Positions 27,396 through 35,074 are shown, counted from the stretch's first letter. The stretch: 44,566 nt of DNA from Flavobacterium sp. ACAM 123 (GCF_000264055.1 NZ_AJXL01000021.1:1-44566); one strand, 5' to 3'. Notes: generated by a model from the letters alone, not told the origin. Numbers and translations: made by a program.

Positions 27396-28436
27396 TTAAT
27401 ACGTTTTATCCATTGTTATTTCATGACTGTAACTTCCACAGCTTAGGTCAGTCCATTCCCAGCCATCATCCCTAATTAGTGACAATAATAAGCGGCGTCT
27501 GGTTCTTAGTTTTTCATACTCTAATTCGACTATTTCACCGGATATGATTTTTATTCCCTTATTTTCAAGTGCGGTAAGAAGTGGAATAGGAGGTGTTTTT
27601 TTGCTTGGAGTTATGTAAGTTGCTGGCAGTGTTATAAGATAGCTAGATATGGCTTTTCTGAGCCTGATTAGTATATTGTAGGCTGGTCGTTGTTCCTCTG
27701 ATATGTTATGGAGAAGCACGGTAAGCAGCTCGTCGAGATTTGTGATATTGAGTACAAATGCTTCCCTCCTATCTGATGAATGGAAAAAATGCAAAACAGA
27801 GTAAGCTTTGTGATTTTGGCCGTGTAAGATGATAGAATCAATGAGGGGAAAGAAAGGACGTTCCAATTCCTTAAAATCTTTTCCATCCCAGTAATTTAAT
27901 AGCATCTCTTCTACAGATCCGCCAATGGTGTTAATAGTAACGCTTATTTTTCTCTTTGTTATCTCGGATGAAACTACTGGAATTAAATAGGTTATGGCAA
28001 TGGAAATCAGAATTAGTCCGGTAAATGAAAGTATCGCGGTAAGTATATCCCAGAAATTACCTTCAGGTTCCATGTCGCCTAATCCCAAAGTGGATAAAGT
28101 ATAGCCAGTGTAAAATATCTTATTGATAACCGTCGTAGGGGAGTTGGTTTCGACATTCATCAGCGAATCGGGCTGGCTTATAAACAATAGGCTGGCAGAA
28201 ATCCAGATAAGCAGCAGCCAGTTAATCAAAATAGAAACCAATATGACGGCCCCGCCAATTTCTAGCACTTTTCTGCGCCCCATTCGTTTATTAAGTGACA
28301 ACAGTAGGCTCCAGATAGACTTGGAAAGTCTTTTCGTAATAAAACCAGCTCCACGTACAGACAAGGAGGTATTAATTAAATCAGCGGCAGTAACAAGAAG
28401 AATAATAATTCCTATAAAAAACACAAAATAGTTCAT
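27396..28436 (-). CDS. Potassium-channel-like membrane protein
   Basis: A 346-residue protein with an N-terminal helix (VFFIGIIILLVTAADLI), a second at about residues 62-86, a pore loop with FYTGYTLSTLGLGDMEPEG (residues 108-126), and a following helix (AILSFTGLILISIAITYLI). The filter T116-L-G-L-G-D121 aligns with T-x-G-Y-G-D of K+ channels but has Leu in place of Tyr. The remaining 190 residues are cytosolic and helical, with no RCK/TrkA-N motif that I can see. Ion selectivity is therefore uncertain. It stands alone, convergent with tadA. Confidence 0.8.
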   Translation of the reverse strand: MNYFVFFIGIIILLVTAADLINTSLSVRGAGFITKRLSKSIWSLLLSLNKRMGRRKVLEIGGAVILVSILINWLLLIWISASLLFISQPDSLMNVETNSPTTVINKIFYTGYTLSTLGLGDMEPEGNFWDILTAILSFTGLILISIAITYLIPVVSSEITKRKISVTINTIGGSVEEMLLNYWDGKDFKELERPFFPLIDSIILHGQNHKAYSVLHFFHSSDRREAFVLNITNLDELLTVLLHNISEEQRPAYNILIRLRKAISSYLITLPATYITPSKKTPPIPLLTALENKGIKIISGEIVELEYEKLRTRRRLLLSLIRDDGWEWTDLSCGSYSHEITMDKTY

Positions 28437-28676
28437 GATGTTGAATTTGATCAGTTGTTACAAAACAATTTTAGTTTTGGTAGAGTATTTTACCTAGTCC
28501 TGCAAAGGTTTTTATCGTCTTGGCAGGAGGCTAATATAGTAAATAAATGGCTATGTAAAATGATGTTCGCACCAGCCTTCAGGTTTGCAAAGTTTTTTTT
28601 GTTTAAATTTCTGGGGCTGGAAAAACTTATGCGTTGTCGTTGCATTGCTATTTTCACAATATTGGTTTTTGATTTG

Positions 28677-28875
28677 GACAAGTTATCTGGATTGATTTGT
28701 CTCAATACATTGTCAAGCAACTTTTTTATTTTGACTGTGGAGGAATCTTCGCAATAATTATGTTTTTGAGTAACCTGAATAAGTTGTAGGAGTTATTGTT
28801 TCTCAATATATTATCCGGTAGCTTGTCTTTCCGACGAAGGAGGGATCTTCGCTAAATTAGCCTTTTAGGTAACAG
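28677..28875 (+). repeat. Degenerate tandem repeat, two copies of about 100 bp
   Basis: Two aligned units share landmarks about 100 bp apart: AAGTT, CTCAATA (28701 and 28802), GGAGG/GGAGGG, ATCTTCGC (28745 and 28845) and GTAAC. The segment CCGACGAAGGAGGGATCTTC resembles intergenic repeats common in flavobacteria. A shortened inverted relative (CTCCTTTGTCGGAT, then ATATTGAGG on the plus strand) lies at about 28942-28971. Confidence 0.55.
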
Positions 28876-28941
28876 GACTTGGTGACAGGGGTTGGTTGTG
28901 GTTCAGTGGTATAAAGATTGTTTCGGTAGTTTGGGTGGCGC

Positions 28942-28971
28942 CCTCCTTTGTCGGATGGTAAATATTGAGGA
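28942..28971 (-). repeat. Shortened inverted copy of the 100-bp repeat
   Basis: Read on the minus strand it gives CCTCAATATTTACC then ATCCGACAAAGGAGGG, matching the CTCAATATATTA and CCGACGAAGGAGGG landmarks of the second direct copy with the middle part missing. Confidence 0.45.
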
Positions 28972-29091
28972 TAATTAGTTCTGCCATGGAGCAGAGCCTA
29001 CTCTGCAGAGATCTAGTTTATTGTTCAGTATCACTGGTGCCTCGGGACAGTTGAATAAAATTTTATGTATTTCGTTTAAGCACTATAATTT

Positions 29092-29403
29092 TTATGTGCC
29101 GCTAATTGTTGACCCGAAAAATGCCAACGGCAAGTTCTGCCCAAATGAGTAGGAGGATTACTAGAAGAGCCGTGCAGATGGCGATACGTTATTTGGTTTT
29201 AGAGACCTTTCGTAATACCAACTCACACAAAAGACCAGTGCCGAGGAGTAGTGCTCCCGCGCTGACAAAATAAAGCAGAGTCCAGTTTACTTCAGTTGTA
29301 AACTACATCGCTATTATTGGTATTTAGCAATAGAATTGCTGTCGTGAGCAAGATGATGACTGTTTCTTTATCTTGTGTAAACACCTGTTCTTGTTAGGTT
29401 AAC
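29092..29403 (-). pseudogene. Decayed small membrane protein (about 100 residues)
   Basis: Piecing frames together gives NLTRTGVYTQDKETVIILL, TTAILLL, then (after removing one extra A near 29321-29326) PIIAM, a TAG at 29303-29305 where Gln is expected, FTTEVNWTLLYFVSAGALLL, GTGLLCELVLRKVSKTK, a TAA at 29189-29191, RIAICTALLVILLLIWAELA and VGIF. Removing one T in the following T5 run continues as GSTISGT to a TAA at 29092. The result resembles a three-helix membrane protein of about 100 residues that occurs in flavobacteria as a hypothetical protein (recalled, not searched). Two frameshifts and two nonsense codons make it clearly dead. Confidence 0.7.
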
Positions 29404-29419
29404 GTTTTAGGTAAGATTT

Positions 29420-29542
29420 TTAATTGACTTTGTTCCATCGAGCTAAATAATCTCCCAAAGCAAAACGAACAAAAAATAGTAGCATATTAATAGAGAAAAC
29501 TATTGCTGTAGTTTTCAAAGTTTTGTGCTTGTGCTTTCTCAT
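29420..29542 (-). CDS. Possible 40-residue membrane peptide
   Basis: An open frame MRKHKHKTLKTTAIVFSINM then LLFFVRFALGDYLARWNKVN has a basic start, one hydrophobic helix and a polar end. It stops just upstream of the decayed membrane-protein gene on the same strand. It may be a small protein or another fragment; no family is recognised. Confidence 0.3.
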   Translation of the reverse strand: MRKHKHKTLKTTAIVFSINMLLFFVRFALGDYLARWNKVN

Positions 29543-29604
29543 GGTTTTTATGATTGTATTTGGTTTACTAATATTTATGCTTTTTATAAAGTCAGTAATG
29601 ATTT

Positions 29605-29672
29605 ATGCTTGCTATTTTTTATTACGCAGAGATTACGCTTTATTTAACACTAATGCTTGCTGTTTTTATTAC
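29605..29672. repeat. Short direct repeat pair
   Basis: ATGCTTGCTATTTTTTATTAC (written here with one extra T relative to its partner) at 29605-29625 recurs as ATGCTTGCTGTTTTTATTAC at 29653-29672, 48 bp apart. Its role is unknown and it may be a local duplication. Confidence 0.5.
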
Positions 29673-29720
29673 AAATAAATAAGTTAGTAACAATCGGGTG
29701 TTTTGATGATTGTAAACCTT

Positions 29721-29800
29721 TAGCCCGGATAGCAGTGAAAATCCTTTTTGTCCCATTTTTTGGGATAAAAAGATTGCAACGTATAGCCGGATTAGCTCCT
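29721..29800 (+). repeat. Hairpin intergenic repeat, copy 4
   Basis: Plus strand: TAGCCCGGATAGCAGTGAAA, then ATCCTTTTTGTCCCA paired with TGGGATAAAAAGAT, then TGCAACGTATAGCCGGATTA and GCTCCT. This is the best-preserved copy and aligns with the minus-strand copy at 13.9 kb (GCAGTGAAAATCCTTTTT shared). Confidence 0.8.
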
Positions 29801-29839
29801 AAAAAAATAGAAGTATTTTCTTAAAAAAAGGACAAAAAA

Positions 29840-29865
29840 AAACTCCTCAATTTCTCGAGGAGTTT
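29840..29865 (-). terminator. Terminator after RNase G gene
   Basis: AAACTCCTC and GAGGAGTTT form a 9-bp stem, followed on the minus strand by a run of T residues. It lies just after the rng stop codon. Confidence 0.85.
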
Positions 29866-29870
29866 CTGAT

Positions 29871-31415
29871 TTAGTCTTTTATAACATTTCCCGTTTTGTC
29901 GTAGAAATGATATTCTAAGTACGTGTAAGCGTCACGCGGTATGATTTTTACCCACTTTTTATGCTCAAAATACCATTTTGAACGCAATGATGGAAAACCT
30001 TTTGTAAGGTATGCTGCAACAAAGGGATGTGTGTTAAGCACGACGTCTTTGTGCGTTTTTAAAACTCTTTCTAGATCAGAATTGATTCGGTCAATGATTA
30101 AAATTGGCGCTTCAATTTCGCCATTCACATCGTTTGGATCTTCTTCTCTAGTTTTAATGTTTACTTCTGGTCTTACTCTTTGCCTTGTAATCTGGACTAA
30201 TCCAAATTTACTTGGGGGTAAGATCTTGTGTTTCGCTTTATCATCGTTCATTTCCTCTCTTAAGAAGTCGAACAATATTTTACGGTTTTCAGGATTAGAC
30301 AAGTCGATAAAATCAATTACGATAATACCACCCATATCACGAAGACGCAATTGTCTAGCGATTTCGGCAGCGGCAATCATGTTGACTTCCATGGCAGTAT
30401 CTTCCTGGTTAGATGCCTTATTAGAACGGTTTCCGCTGTTTACGTCAATGACGTGTAAGGCTTCAGTATGTTCGATAATAAGATAAGCACCTTTACTCAT
30501 GGAAACTGTTTTCCCAAATGAAGTCTTGATCTGTCTCTCTATGTTGTATTTCTCAAAAATGGGCGTATCATTTGATTGATAAAACTTAACAATTGATTGT
30601 TTTGAAGGTGCAATTTCTTGCAAATAATCCTTCGTTTGGTTGTACAACTCTTCATCATCAATTTGGATACTTGTGAAAGTATCATTAAAAACATCTCTTA
30701 AGATAGAGGAAGCTCTGTTGAGTTCTCCTAAAATTTTTGACGGATGATGAGCGGTCGGTAATTTTTTACACATTGCATCCCATCTGCTAAGCAGGTTCTG
30801 CATGTCTTTTTCTAATTCGGCTGTATTTTTGCCTTCTGCTACTGTGCGAACAATAACACCAAATCCTTTTGGTTTGATGGATTGTACAAGTTTTTTTAGT
30901 CTGTCTTTTTCTTTCTTGTCTTCTATTTTTTGAGAAATAGAAACACGGTCAGAAAACGGAACTAAAACAATAAATCTTCCGGCTAGAGATAGCTCAGCGC
31001 TAATTCTTGGACCCTTGGTAGATATTGGTTCTTTTACAACTTGTACCAAGATGGACTGATTGGCATTTATTACATCAGTAATAGTACCATCTTTGTCTAT
31101 CTCTTTATCAAACTGAAAGTTTTTTAGGGAGAAATCTTTTATTTTACCTGCGCTTACAAGTTTTATGAATTTCAGCTGGGAAGTTAAGTTGGGACCTAAG
31201 TCATGATAGTGTAAAAAGGCGTCTTTTTCGAAGCCTACATTTACAAAAGCAGCATTAAGTCCAGCAACTGGTTTTCGTATTTTGGCAATAAAAATATCAC
31301 CTACTTGAAAGTTGCTTTTTTCTTCTTCCTTGTGTAATTCAATTAGTTTTCCATCTTTTAATAAGGCAAAATCTACAAAATCAGAACTAGATCGAATGAT
31401 TAATTCTTTATTCAC
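29871..31415 (-). CDS. rng: Ribonuclease G/E family endoribonuclease
   Basis: A 514-residue RNase E/G catalytic core used in rRNA and mRNA processing. The N-terminal S1 RNA-binding domain includes VGDIFIAKIRKPVAGLNAAF and KDAFLHYHDLG. The DNase I-like catalytic site has HVIDVNSGNRSNKAS and GGIIVIDFIDLSNPENR, with the two metal-binding aspartates. The CPxC zinc-link that follows in E. coli RNase E/G is absent: the segment reads QITRQRVRPEVNIKTREEDP. No long C-terminal degradosome scaffold is present, as in RNase G. It is followed by a terminator and preceded by heptamer repeats. Confidence 0.92.
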   Translation of the reverse strand: MNKELIIRSSSDFVDFALLKDGKLIELHKEEEKSNFQVGDIFIAKIRKPVAGLNAAFVNVGFEKDAFLHYHDLGPNLTSQLKFIKLVSAGKIKDFSLKNFQFDKEIDKDGTITDVINANQSILVQVVKEPISTKGPRISAELSLAGRFIVLVPFSDRVSISQKIEDKKEKDRLKKLVQSIKPKGFGVIVRTVAEGKNTAELEKDMQNLLSRWDAMCKKLPTAHHPSKILGELNRASSILRDVFNDTFTSIQIDDEELYNQTKDYLQEIAPSKQSIVKFYQSNDTPIFEKYNIERQIKTSFGKTVSMSKGAYLIIEHTEALHVIDVNSGNRSNKASNQEDTAMEVNMIAAAEIARQLRLRDMGGIIVIDFIDLSNPENRKILFDFLREEMNDDKAKHKILPPSKFGLVQITRQRVRPEVNIKTREEDPNDVNGEIEAPILIIDRINSDLERVLKTHKDVVLNTHPFVAAYLTKGFPSLRSKWYFEHKKWVKIIPRDAYTYLEYHFYDKTGNVIKD

Positions 31416-31442
31416 GTTGTAAATTTTTATCCAAACTTTTTA

Positions 31443-31510
31443 GTTTTCAGTTTTCGGTTTTCAGTTTTCAGTTTTGCAACTCATAACTCATAACTCATAA
31501 CTCATAACTG
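31443..31510. repeat. Two adjacent heptamer arrays
   Basis: Five units related to GTTTTCA (31443-31477; two units vary) are followed at once by four exact AACTCAT units (31478-31505) and a partial fifth. Both arrays have a 7-bp period. They lie just upstream of rng, between its start and the next minus-strand gene. Confidence 0.88.
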
Positions 31511-31654
31511 AATTGTAAGGATGGATTAAACAATAATTTAACAGGTATTGTACCCGGGGAAAACTAGCTGTCAGTTAACAGTTTTGATTGGTCAGTGTGC
31601 TGAATACAAAAAACGGAGGACTGAATACTAATTTTCAATTTCAATGAACTTTTA

Positions 31655-31691
31655 AAAAAGAAAAAGTAGTTAAAAACTACTTTTTCTTTTT
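31655..31691 (-). terminator. 17-bp perfect hairpin terminator overlapping a small gene's end
   Basis: AAAAAGAAAAAGTAGTT and AACTACTTTTTCTTTTT form a perfect 17-bp stem with an AAA loop. The upstream arm on the minus strand contains the last codons and the TAG stop of the 30-residue basic protein gene. Confidence 0.85.
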
Positions 31692-31769
31692 GTGACGGTT
31701 AGCTCTCGCTCTTTTTTTACGTTTGTGAGTTGCTACCTTATGTCTCTTTCTTTTTTTACCACTTGGCAT
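31677..31769 (-). CDS. 30-residue basic AURKAIP1/COX24-type protein, probable ribosomal
   Basis: The peptide reads MPSGKKRKRHKVATHKRKKR followed by ARANRHKKKK, with about two thirds Lys, Arg or His. This composition and the KRKRHK...HKRKKR pattern match the small bacterial AURKAIP1/COX24 (DUF1713) proteins, related to mitochondrial mS38 and to a small 30S protein in mycobacteria. Binding to the ribosome is inferred from that relationship. It lies between HU and rng on the same strand. Its stop codon is inside a strong terminator hairpin. It is too short for ordinary gene finders. Confidence 0.82.
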   Translation of the reverse strand: MPSGKKRKRHKVATHKRKKRARANRHKKKK

Positions 31770-31799
31770 ATCGTGTCTATTTTATGATTAATTAATATT

Positions 31800-32090
31800 T
31801 TACTTTGCTTCGTTATTTATCTTTACTCCTTCAACAAAAACTTTTGCAGGTTTAAATGCAGGAATATTGTGTGCAGGGATTTTAATTGTTGTATTTTTGG
31901 AAATATTTCTTCCAGTTTTTTCAGCTCTAGTCTTTACAATAAAACTTCCGAAACCTCTTAAATAAACATTGTCTCCAGTTTCTAGTGAATTTTTAACTTC
32001 ATTCATAAAAGTCTCTACTGTCGCTTGTACATCACCTTTTTCTAGACCTAATTTTTCTGAAATTTTTGCTACGATATCTGCTTTCGTCAT
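31800..32090 (-). CDS. HU family DNA-binding protein
   Basis: A 96-residue nucleoid protein. It begins MTKADIVAKISEKLGLEKGD with the standard helical dimerisation region, and the DNA-clamp arm shows LRGFGSFIVKTRAEKTGRNI followed by the IPAHNIPAFKPAK segment typical of HU/IHF. It bends or compacts DNA as a dimer. Its promoter is a full TTG-N21-TATATTTG. Confidence 0.95.
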   Translation of the reverse strand: MTKADIVAKISEKLGLEKGDVQATVETFMNEVKNSLETGDNVYLRGFGSFIVKTRAEKTGRNISKNTTIKIPAHNIPAFKPAKVFVEGVKINNEAK

Positions 32091-32134
32091 TTTCTTTCCT
32101 TATTTATTATATTGTAATCATTTTTTTGAGTGTG

Positions 32135-32166
32135 CAAATATATGAATTTAAAAAACAATTATTCAA
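32135..32166 (-). promoter_or_regulatory. Complete Bacteroidota promoter of the HU gene
   Basis: On the minus strand a -33 TTG (32166-32164) is separated by 21 bp from the -7 element TATATTTG (32142-32135), matching the TTG-N19-21-TAnnTTTG pattern. The ATG is about 45 bp downstream. Confidence 0.75.
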
Positions 32167-32199
32167 GCTAATTCGTTAAAATTTAATCATATAAACTTT

Positions 32200-32207
32200 T
32201 ACTTTTG
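32200..32207 (+). promoter_or_regulatory. -7 promoter element upstream of mutY
   Basis: TACTTTTG matches TAnnTTTG and ends 17 bp before the mutY ATG. No -33 TTG at the proper spacing. Confidence 0.45.
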
Positions 32208-32224
32208 TCAATAAATTATTAATA

Positions 32225-33259
32225 ATGAAATTTTCTAATACGCTTATACATTGGTACTTACAAAACAAGAGGGATTTGCCCTGGAGAAGCACTACTAACC
32301 CGTACTACATTTGGCTGTCTGAAATCATGCTGCAGCAAACACGTGTTGCCCAAGGAACGCCCTATTTTTTAGCTTTTACTGCTGCATTTCCTACTGTTTT
32401 TGATTTGGCTAAAGCCGATGAGGAAGAGGTGCTAAAACTCTGGCAGGGTCTGGGATATTATTCTCGCGCTAGAAATTTACATAAAACAGCTCAATACGTG
32501 GCTTGGGAATTATCAGGTGTTTTTCCCGCTACTTATAATGATTTGTTGAAGTTGAAGGGAGTGGGGGAATATACTGCTGCTGCGATTGCCTCTTTTGCCT
32601 ATAATGAGGTGGTTCCTGTTGTGGATGGAAATGTGTTTCGGGTATTGTCTCGGTACTTTGATGTAGATACTGATATAGCTTTGGCCTCCGCCAAAAAAGA
32701 ATTTACTGCTTTGGCCTCTGAATTGATTCCAAAAGATAATCCTGCTATTTTCAATCAGGCGATTATGGAGTTTGGTGCTTTGCAATGCGTTCCCAAAAGC
32801 CCGAATTGTAGTGTTTGTGTTTTTAACGATAGTTGTGCTGCATTGCAAAAAAACAAAGTGGGTCAGCTCCCGGTGAAGTCTAAGAAGATAAAAGTGCGTA
32901 ATCGCTACTTTAATTACTTAGTTGTTGCTGACGAAAATGAAGATACGGTAATTCAAAAGCGAACCGCTAAGGGGATTTGGCAGAATTTATATGAGTTCCC
33001 TTTGCTGGAAACCCTCAAGGAAGAAGAGTTTGGCCATGTTGCAGAACAGATAAACAATGATTTCTTTTCCGAGCATGAGGTTGTCAGTATAATGGAGTGC
33101 AATGAGAAAAGTATTATTCATAAATTATCACATCAACACCTATATATTAAGTTCTGGAAAGTAAGTCTAAAGGGAGCGGTGGAAAACGGAATAAGTAACG
33201 AAGTTTTGAAAACATTTCCGTTCCCTATCGTGATACACAATTTTATCGAACAGGAATAA
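32225..33259 (+). CDS. mutY: A/G-specific adenine DNA glycosylase
   Basis: Removes adenine mispaired with 8-oxoguanine; 344 residues. The helix-hairpin-helix is LKGVGEYTAAAIASFA, followed by the catalytic aspartate in VVPVVDGNVFRVLSR. The iron-sulfur cluster motif is C-x6-C-x2-C-x5-C in CVPKSPNCSVCVFNDSC. A C-terminal NUDIX-like 8-oxoG recognition domain covers about residues 220-340. It heads a conserved flavobacterial cluster mutY-ssb-gldE-gldD. Confidence 0.95.
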   Translation: MKFSNTLIHWYLQNKRDLPWRSTTNPYYIWLSEIMLQQTRVAQGTPYFLAFTAAFPTVFDLAKADEEEVLKLWQGLGYYSRARNLHKTAQYVAWELSGVFPATYNDLLKLKGVGEYTAAAIASFAYNEVVPVVDGNVFRVLSRYFDVDTDIALASAKKEFTALASELIPKDNPAIFNQAIMEFGALQCVPKSPNCSVCVFNDSCAALQKNKVGQLPVKSKKIKVRNRYFNYLVVADENEDTVIQKRTAKGIWQNLYEFPLLETLKEEEFGHVAEQINNDFFSEHEVVSIMECNEKSIIHKLSHQHLYIKFWKVSLKGAVENGISNEVLKTFPFPIVIHNFIEQE

Positions 33260-33278
33260 AATAAGATGTAAAAAAATG

Positions 33279-33286
33279 TATCTTTG
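33279..33286 (+). promoter_or_regulatory. -7 promoter element upstream of ssb
   Basis: TATCTTTG matches TAnnTTTG exactly, 22 bp before the ssb ATG. It suggests ssb-gldE-gldD can be transcribed separately from mutY. Confidence 0.55.
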
Positions 33287-33308
33287 GGTTAAATAGACAT
33301 TTAAAACG

Positions 33309-33749
33309 ATGAACGGAACGTTAAATAAAGTGTTGCTGATTGGGCACCTTGGAGATGAAATTAAAATGCATTATTTTGATGGTGGAAACTGCATTGGCAG
33401 ATTTCAGTTAGCCACAAATGAGGTCTATATTAACAAAACAACCAACGAAAAAATCACTTCTACAGAGTGGCACAATTTAGTGGTGCGTAATAAAGCGGCC
33501 GAAATCTGTGAGAAACACTTGTCAAAAGGGGATAAAATATATATAGAAGGTCGTATTAAATCACGCCAATGGCAGACAGAGGACGGAACGACAAAGCACA
33601 CCACCGAAATTCAAGTTACGGAGTTCACTTTTTTATCAACGAAGAAAGTTGCTGAAAACAACAAACAAATTGACGGTTCGGAATCCACAAAAAATACTAA
33701 CTTTGACGCACAAAATAATGGCTTGCCTATTAATGATTTGCCATTCTGA
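33309..33749 (+). CDS. ssb: Single-stranded DNA-binding protein
   Basis: A 146-residue OB-fold protein starting MNGTLNKVLLIGHLGDEIKM, with TEWHNLVVRNKAAEICEKHL and GDKIYIEGRIKSRQW as the central OB-fold strands. The C-terminal tip ends INDLPF, the conserved acidic-hydrophobic tail (DxxF) that recruits replication and repair proteins. Length is a little shorter than E. coli SSB because of a short linker. Confidence 0.95.
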   Translation: MNGTLNKVLLIGHLGDEIKMHYFDGGNCIGRFQLATNEVYINKTTNEKITSTEWHNLVVRNKAAEICEKHLSKGDKIYIEGRIKSRQWQTEDGTTKHTTEIQVTEFTFLSTKKVAENNKQIDGSESTKNTNFDAQNNGLPINDLPF

Positions 33750-33772
33750 TTGTTTAACTAATCTTTTTTAAT

Positions 33773-35074
33773 TTGGACCCAGAGCCCAGTTTGAGTTTCG
33801 CATATACATTAGATACGGATCTAATGTTTGGTTTTATCGGAATATTTGTATTGCTTCTCTGCTCTGCATTAGTTTCCGGTGCAGAAGTAGCCTTGTTTTC
33901 CTTGTCGCAACAAGACATCGAAGAAACAATTCAGAAGAATGTTTCAAAAGGAAAAATTCTTGCTGACCTAGTAGATAGACCAAAAAAACTCTTGGCGACG
34001 CTTCTTGTGGCCAATAATTTCATCAATATCGGAGTCGTAATTTTATTTTCATTCATTGGGAAAGACATCTTTTCTGCGATTAGCTCACCAGTTTTAAAGT
34101 TCACTGTTGAAGTAATCGTGGTTACTTTTTTACTTTTGTTATTTGGTGAAGTACTACCAAAAGTTTATGCCAGCCGAAACAACATTAAGTTTGCAAAATT
34201 GATCGCGTACCCTGTTGCAGTGTTGGATAAATTACTTTCACCTATCAGTGTCCCAATGCGGGAATCAACAATTTATTTGCATAATAGACTAGGGAAACAA
34301 AAAACAAACTTTTCAGTTGATCAGTTGTCACAAGCATTAGAGTTAACTTCATCAGATGAAACTTCTTTAGAAGAGCAAAAAATATTGATGGGTATTGTAA
34401 CGTTCGGTAATACAGATACGAAGCAAGTTATGAGTCCGAGGATTGATATTTTTGCTTTAGAAATAACGGAATCTTTTGCTGATATTTATTCGAAAATTAT
34501 AGAAAAAGGATATTCTAGAATTCCAGTCTATCGAGACAATATTGATCAGATAGAAGGCGTTTTGTTTGTTAAGGATTTATTGCGTCATCTTGATGATGAG
34601 GAAGATTTTGCTTGGAGCACCTTAATAAGGGAGCCGTTTTTTATTCCGGAGAATAAAAAATTAGATAATCTGCTAAAAGATTTTCAAAGAATGAAAAGCC
34701 ATCTTGCCATCGTGGTGGATGAGTACGGAGGGACTTCTGGTTTGGTTTCTCTCGAAGATGTCATTGAAGAAATTGTTGGGGATATTAGTGATGAGTTTGA
34801 TGATGACAATGTCAATTTTACTAAAATTGACGAAAAAAACTATCTTTTTGAGGGTAAAATAAATTTGAAGGATTTCTATAGGATTATTCAAGTTAACGAG
34901 GAAGTTTTTGAGATAAAAAAGGGGGAAGCTGAAACCTTGGCAGGATTTATTCTTGAAATATCAGGAAATTTCCCAATGAAAGGGCAGAAGATCTCTTATG
35001 CAAATTGCCTGTTCACAATTGAAACAGTTGATAAAAAGCGTATAAAACAGATAAAAGTAACGGTTGATGTTTAA
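33773..35074 (+). CDS. gldE: Gliding motility protein GldE
   Basis: A 433-residue membrane protein needed in F. johnsoniae-type gliding/type IX secretion together with GldD. It has an N-terminal CNNM/DUF21 membrane domain (helices about 18-40, 80-105, 110-130; SALVSGAEVALFSLS is the family hallmark), two CBS domains (about 205-330, including RIPVYRDNIDQIEGVLFVKD and HLAIVVDEYGGTSGLVSLED), and a C-terminal CorC/HlyC domain. The start is a TTG giving MDPEPSL; no suitable ATG occurs upstream and the next ATG would cut into the first helix region. It begins 23 bp after ssb and overlaps gldD by 8 bp. Confidence 0.92.
   Translation: MDPEPSLSFAYTLDTDLMFGFIGIFVLLLCSALVSGAEVALFSLSQQDIEETIQKNVSKGKILADLVDRPKKLLATLLVANNFINIGVVILFSFIGKDIFSAISSPVLKFTVEVIVVTFLLLLFGEVLPKVYASRNNIKFAKLIAYPVAVLDKLLSPISVPMRESTIYLHNRLGKQKTNFSVDQLSQALELTSSDETSLEEQKILMGIVTFGNTDTKQVMSPRIDIFALEITESFADIYSKIIEKGYSRIPVYRDNIDQIEGVLFVKDLLRHLDDEEDFAWSTLIREPFFIPENKKLDNLLKDFQRMKSHLAIVVDEYGGTSGLVSLEDVIEEIVGDISDEFDDDNVNFTKIDEKNYLFEGKINLKDFYRIIQVNEEVFEIKKGEAETLAGFILEISGNFPMKGQKISYANCLFTIETVDKKRIKQIKVTVDV

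Larger units (their letters stand above)
28437..29091. other. Gene-poor region with decayed repeats
   Basis: No credible gene. Open frames at 28455-28757 (plus) and 28490-28720 (minus) overlap each other and the tandem repeats and lack family features. The stretch holds two degenerate copies of a roughly 100-bp unit and an inverted relative. Confidence 0.6.

Noticed and set aside
28455..28757. Plus-strand frame of 100 codons in the gap after the channel gene
   Set aside because: It overlaps an antisense frame and the degenerate tandem repeat, has skewed composition and no family features.
29941..30486. Plus-strand frame of 181 codons
   Set aside because: It lies antisense inside rng, whose motifs and length are unambiguous; the composition is that of a shadow frame.
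31443..31510. CRISPR-like array
   Set aside because: Units are 7 bp with no spacers and no cas genes nearby; these are simple tandem heptamers.
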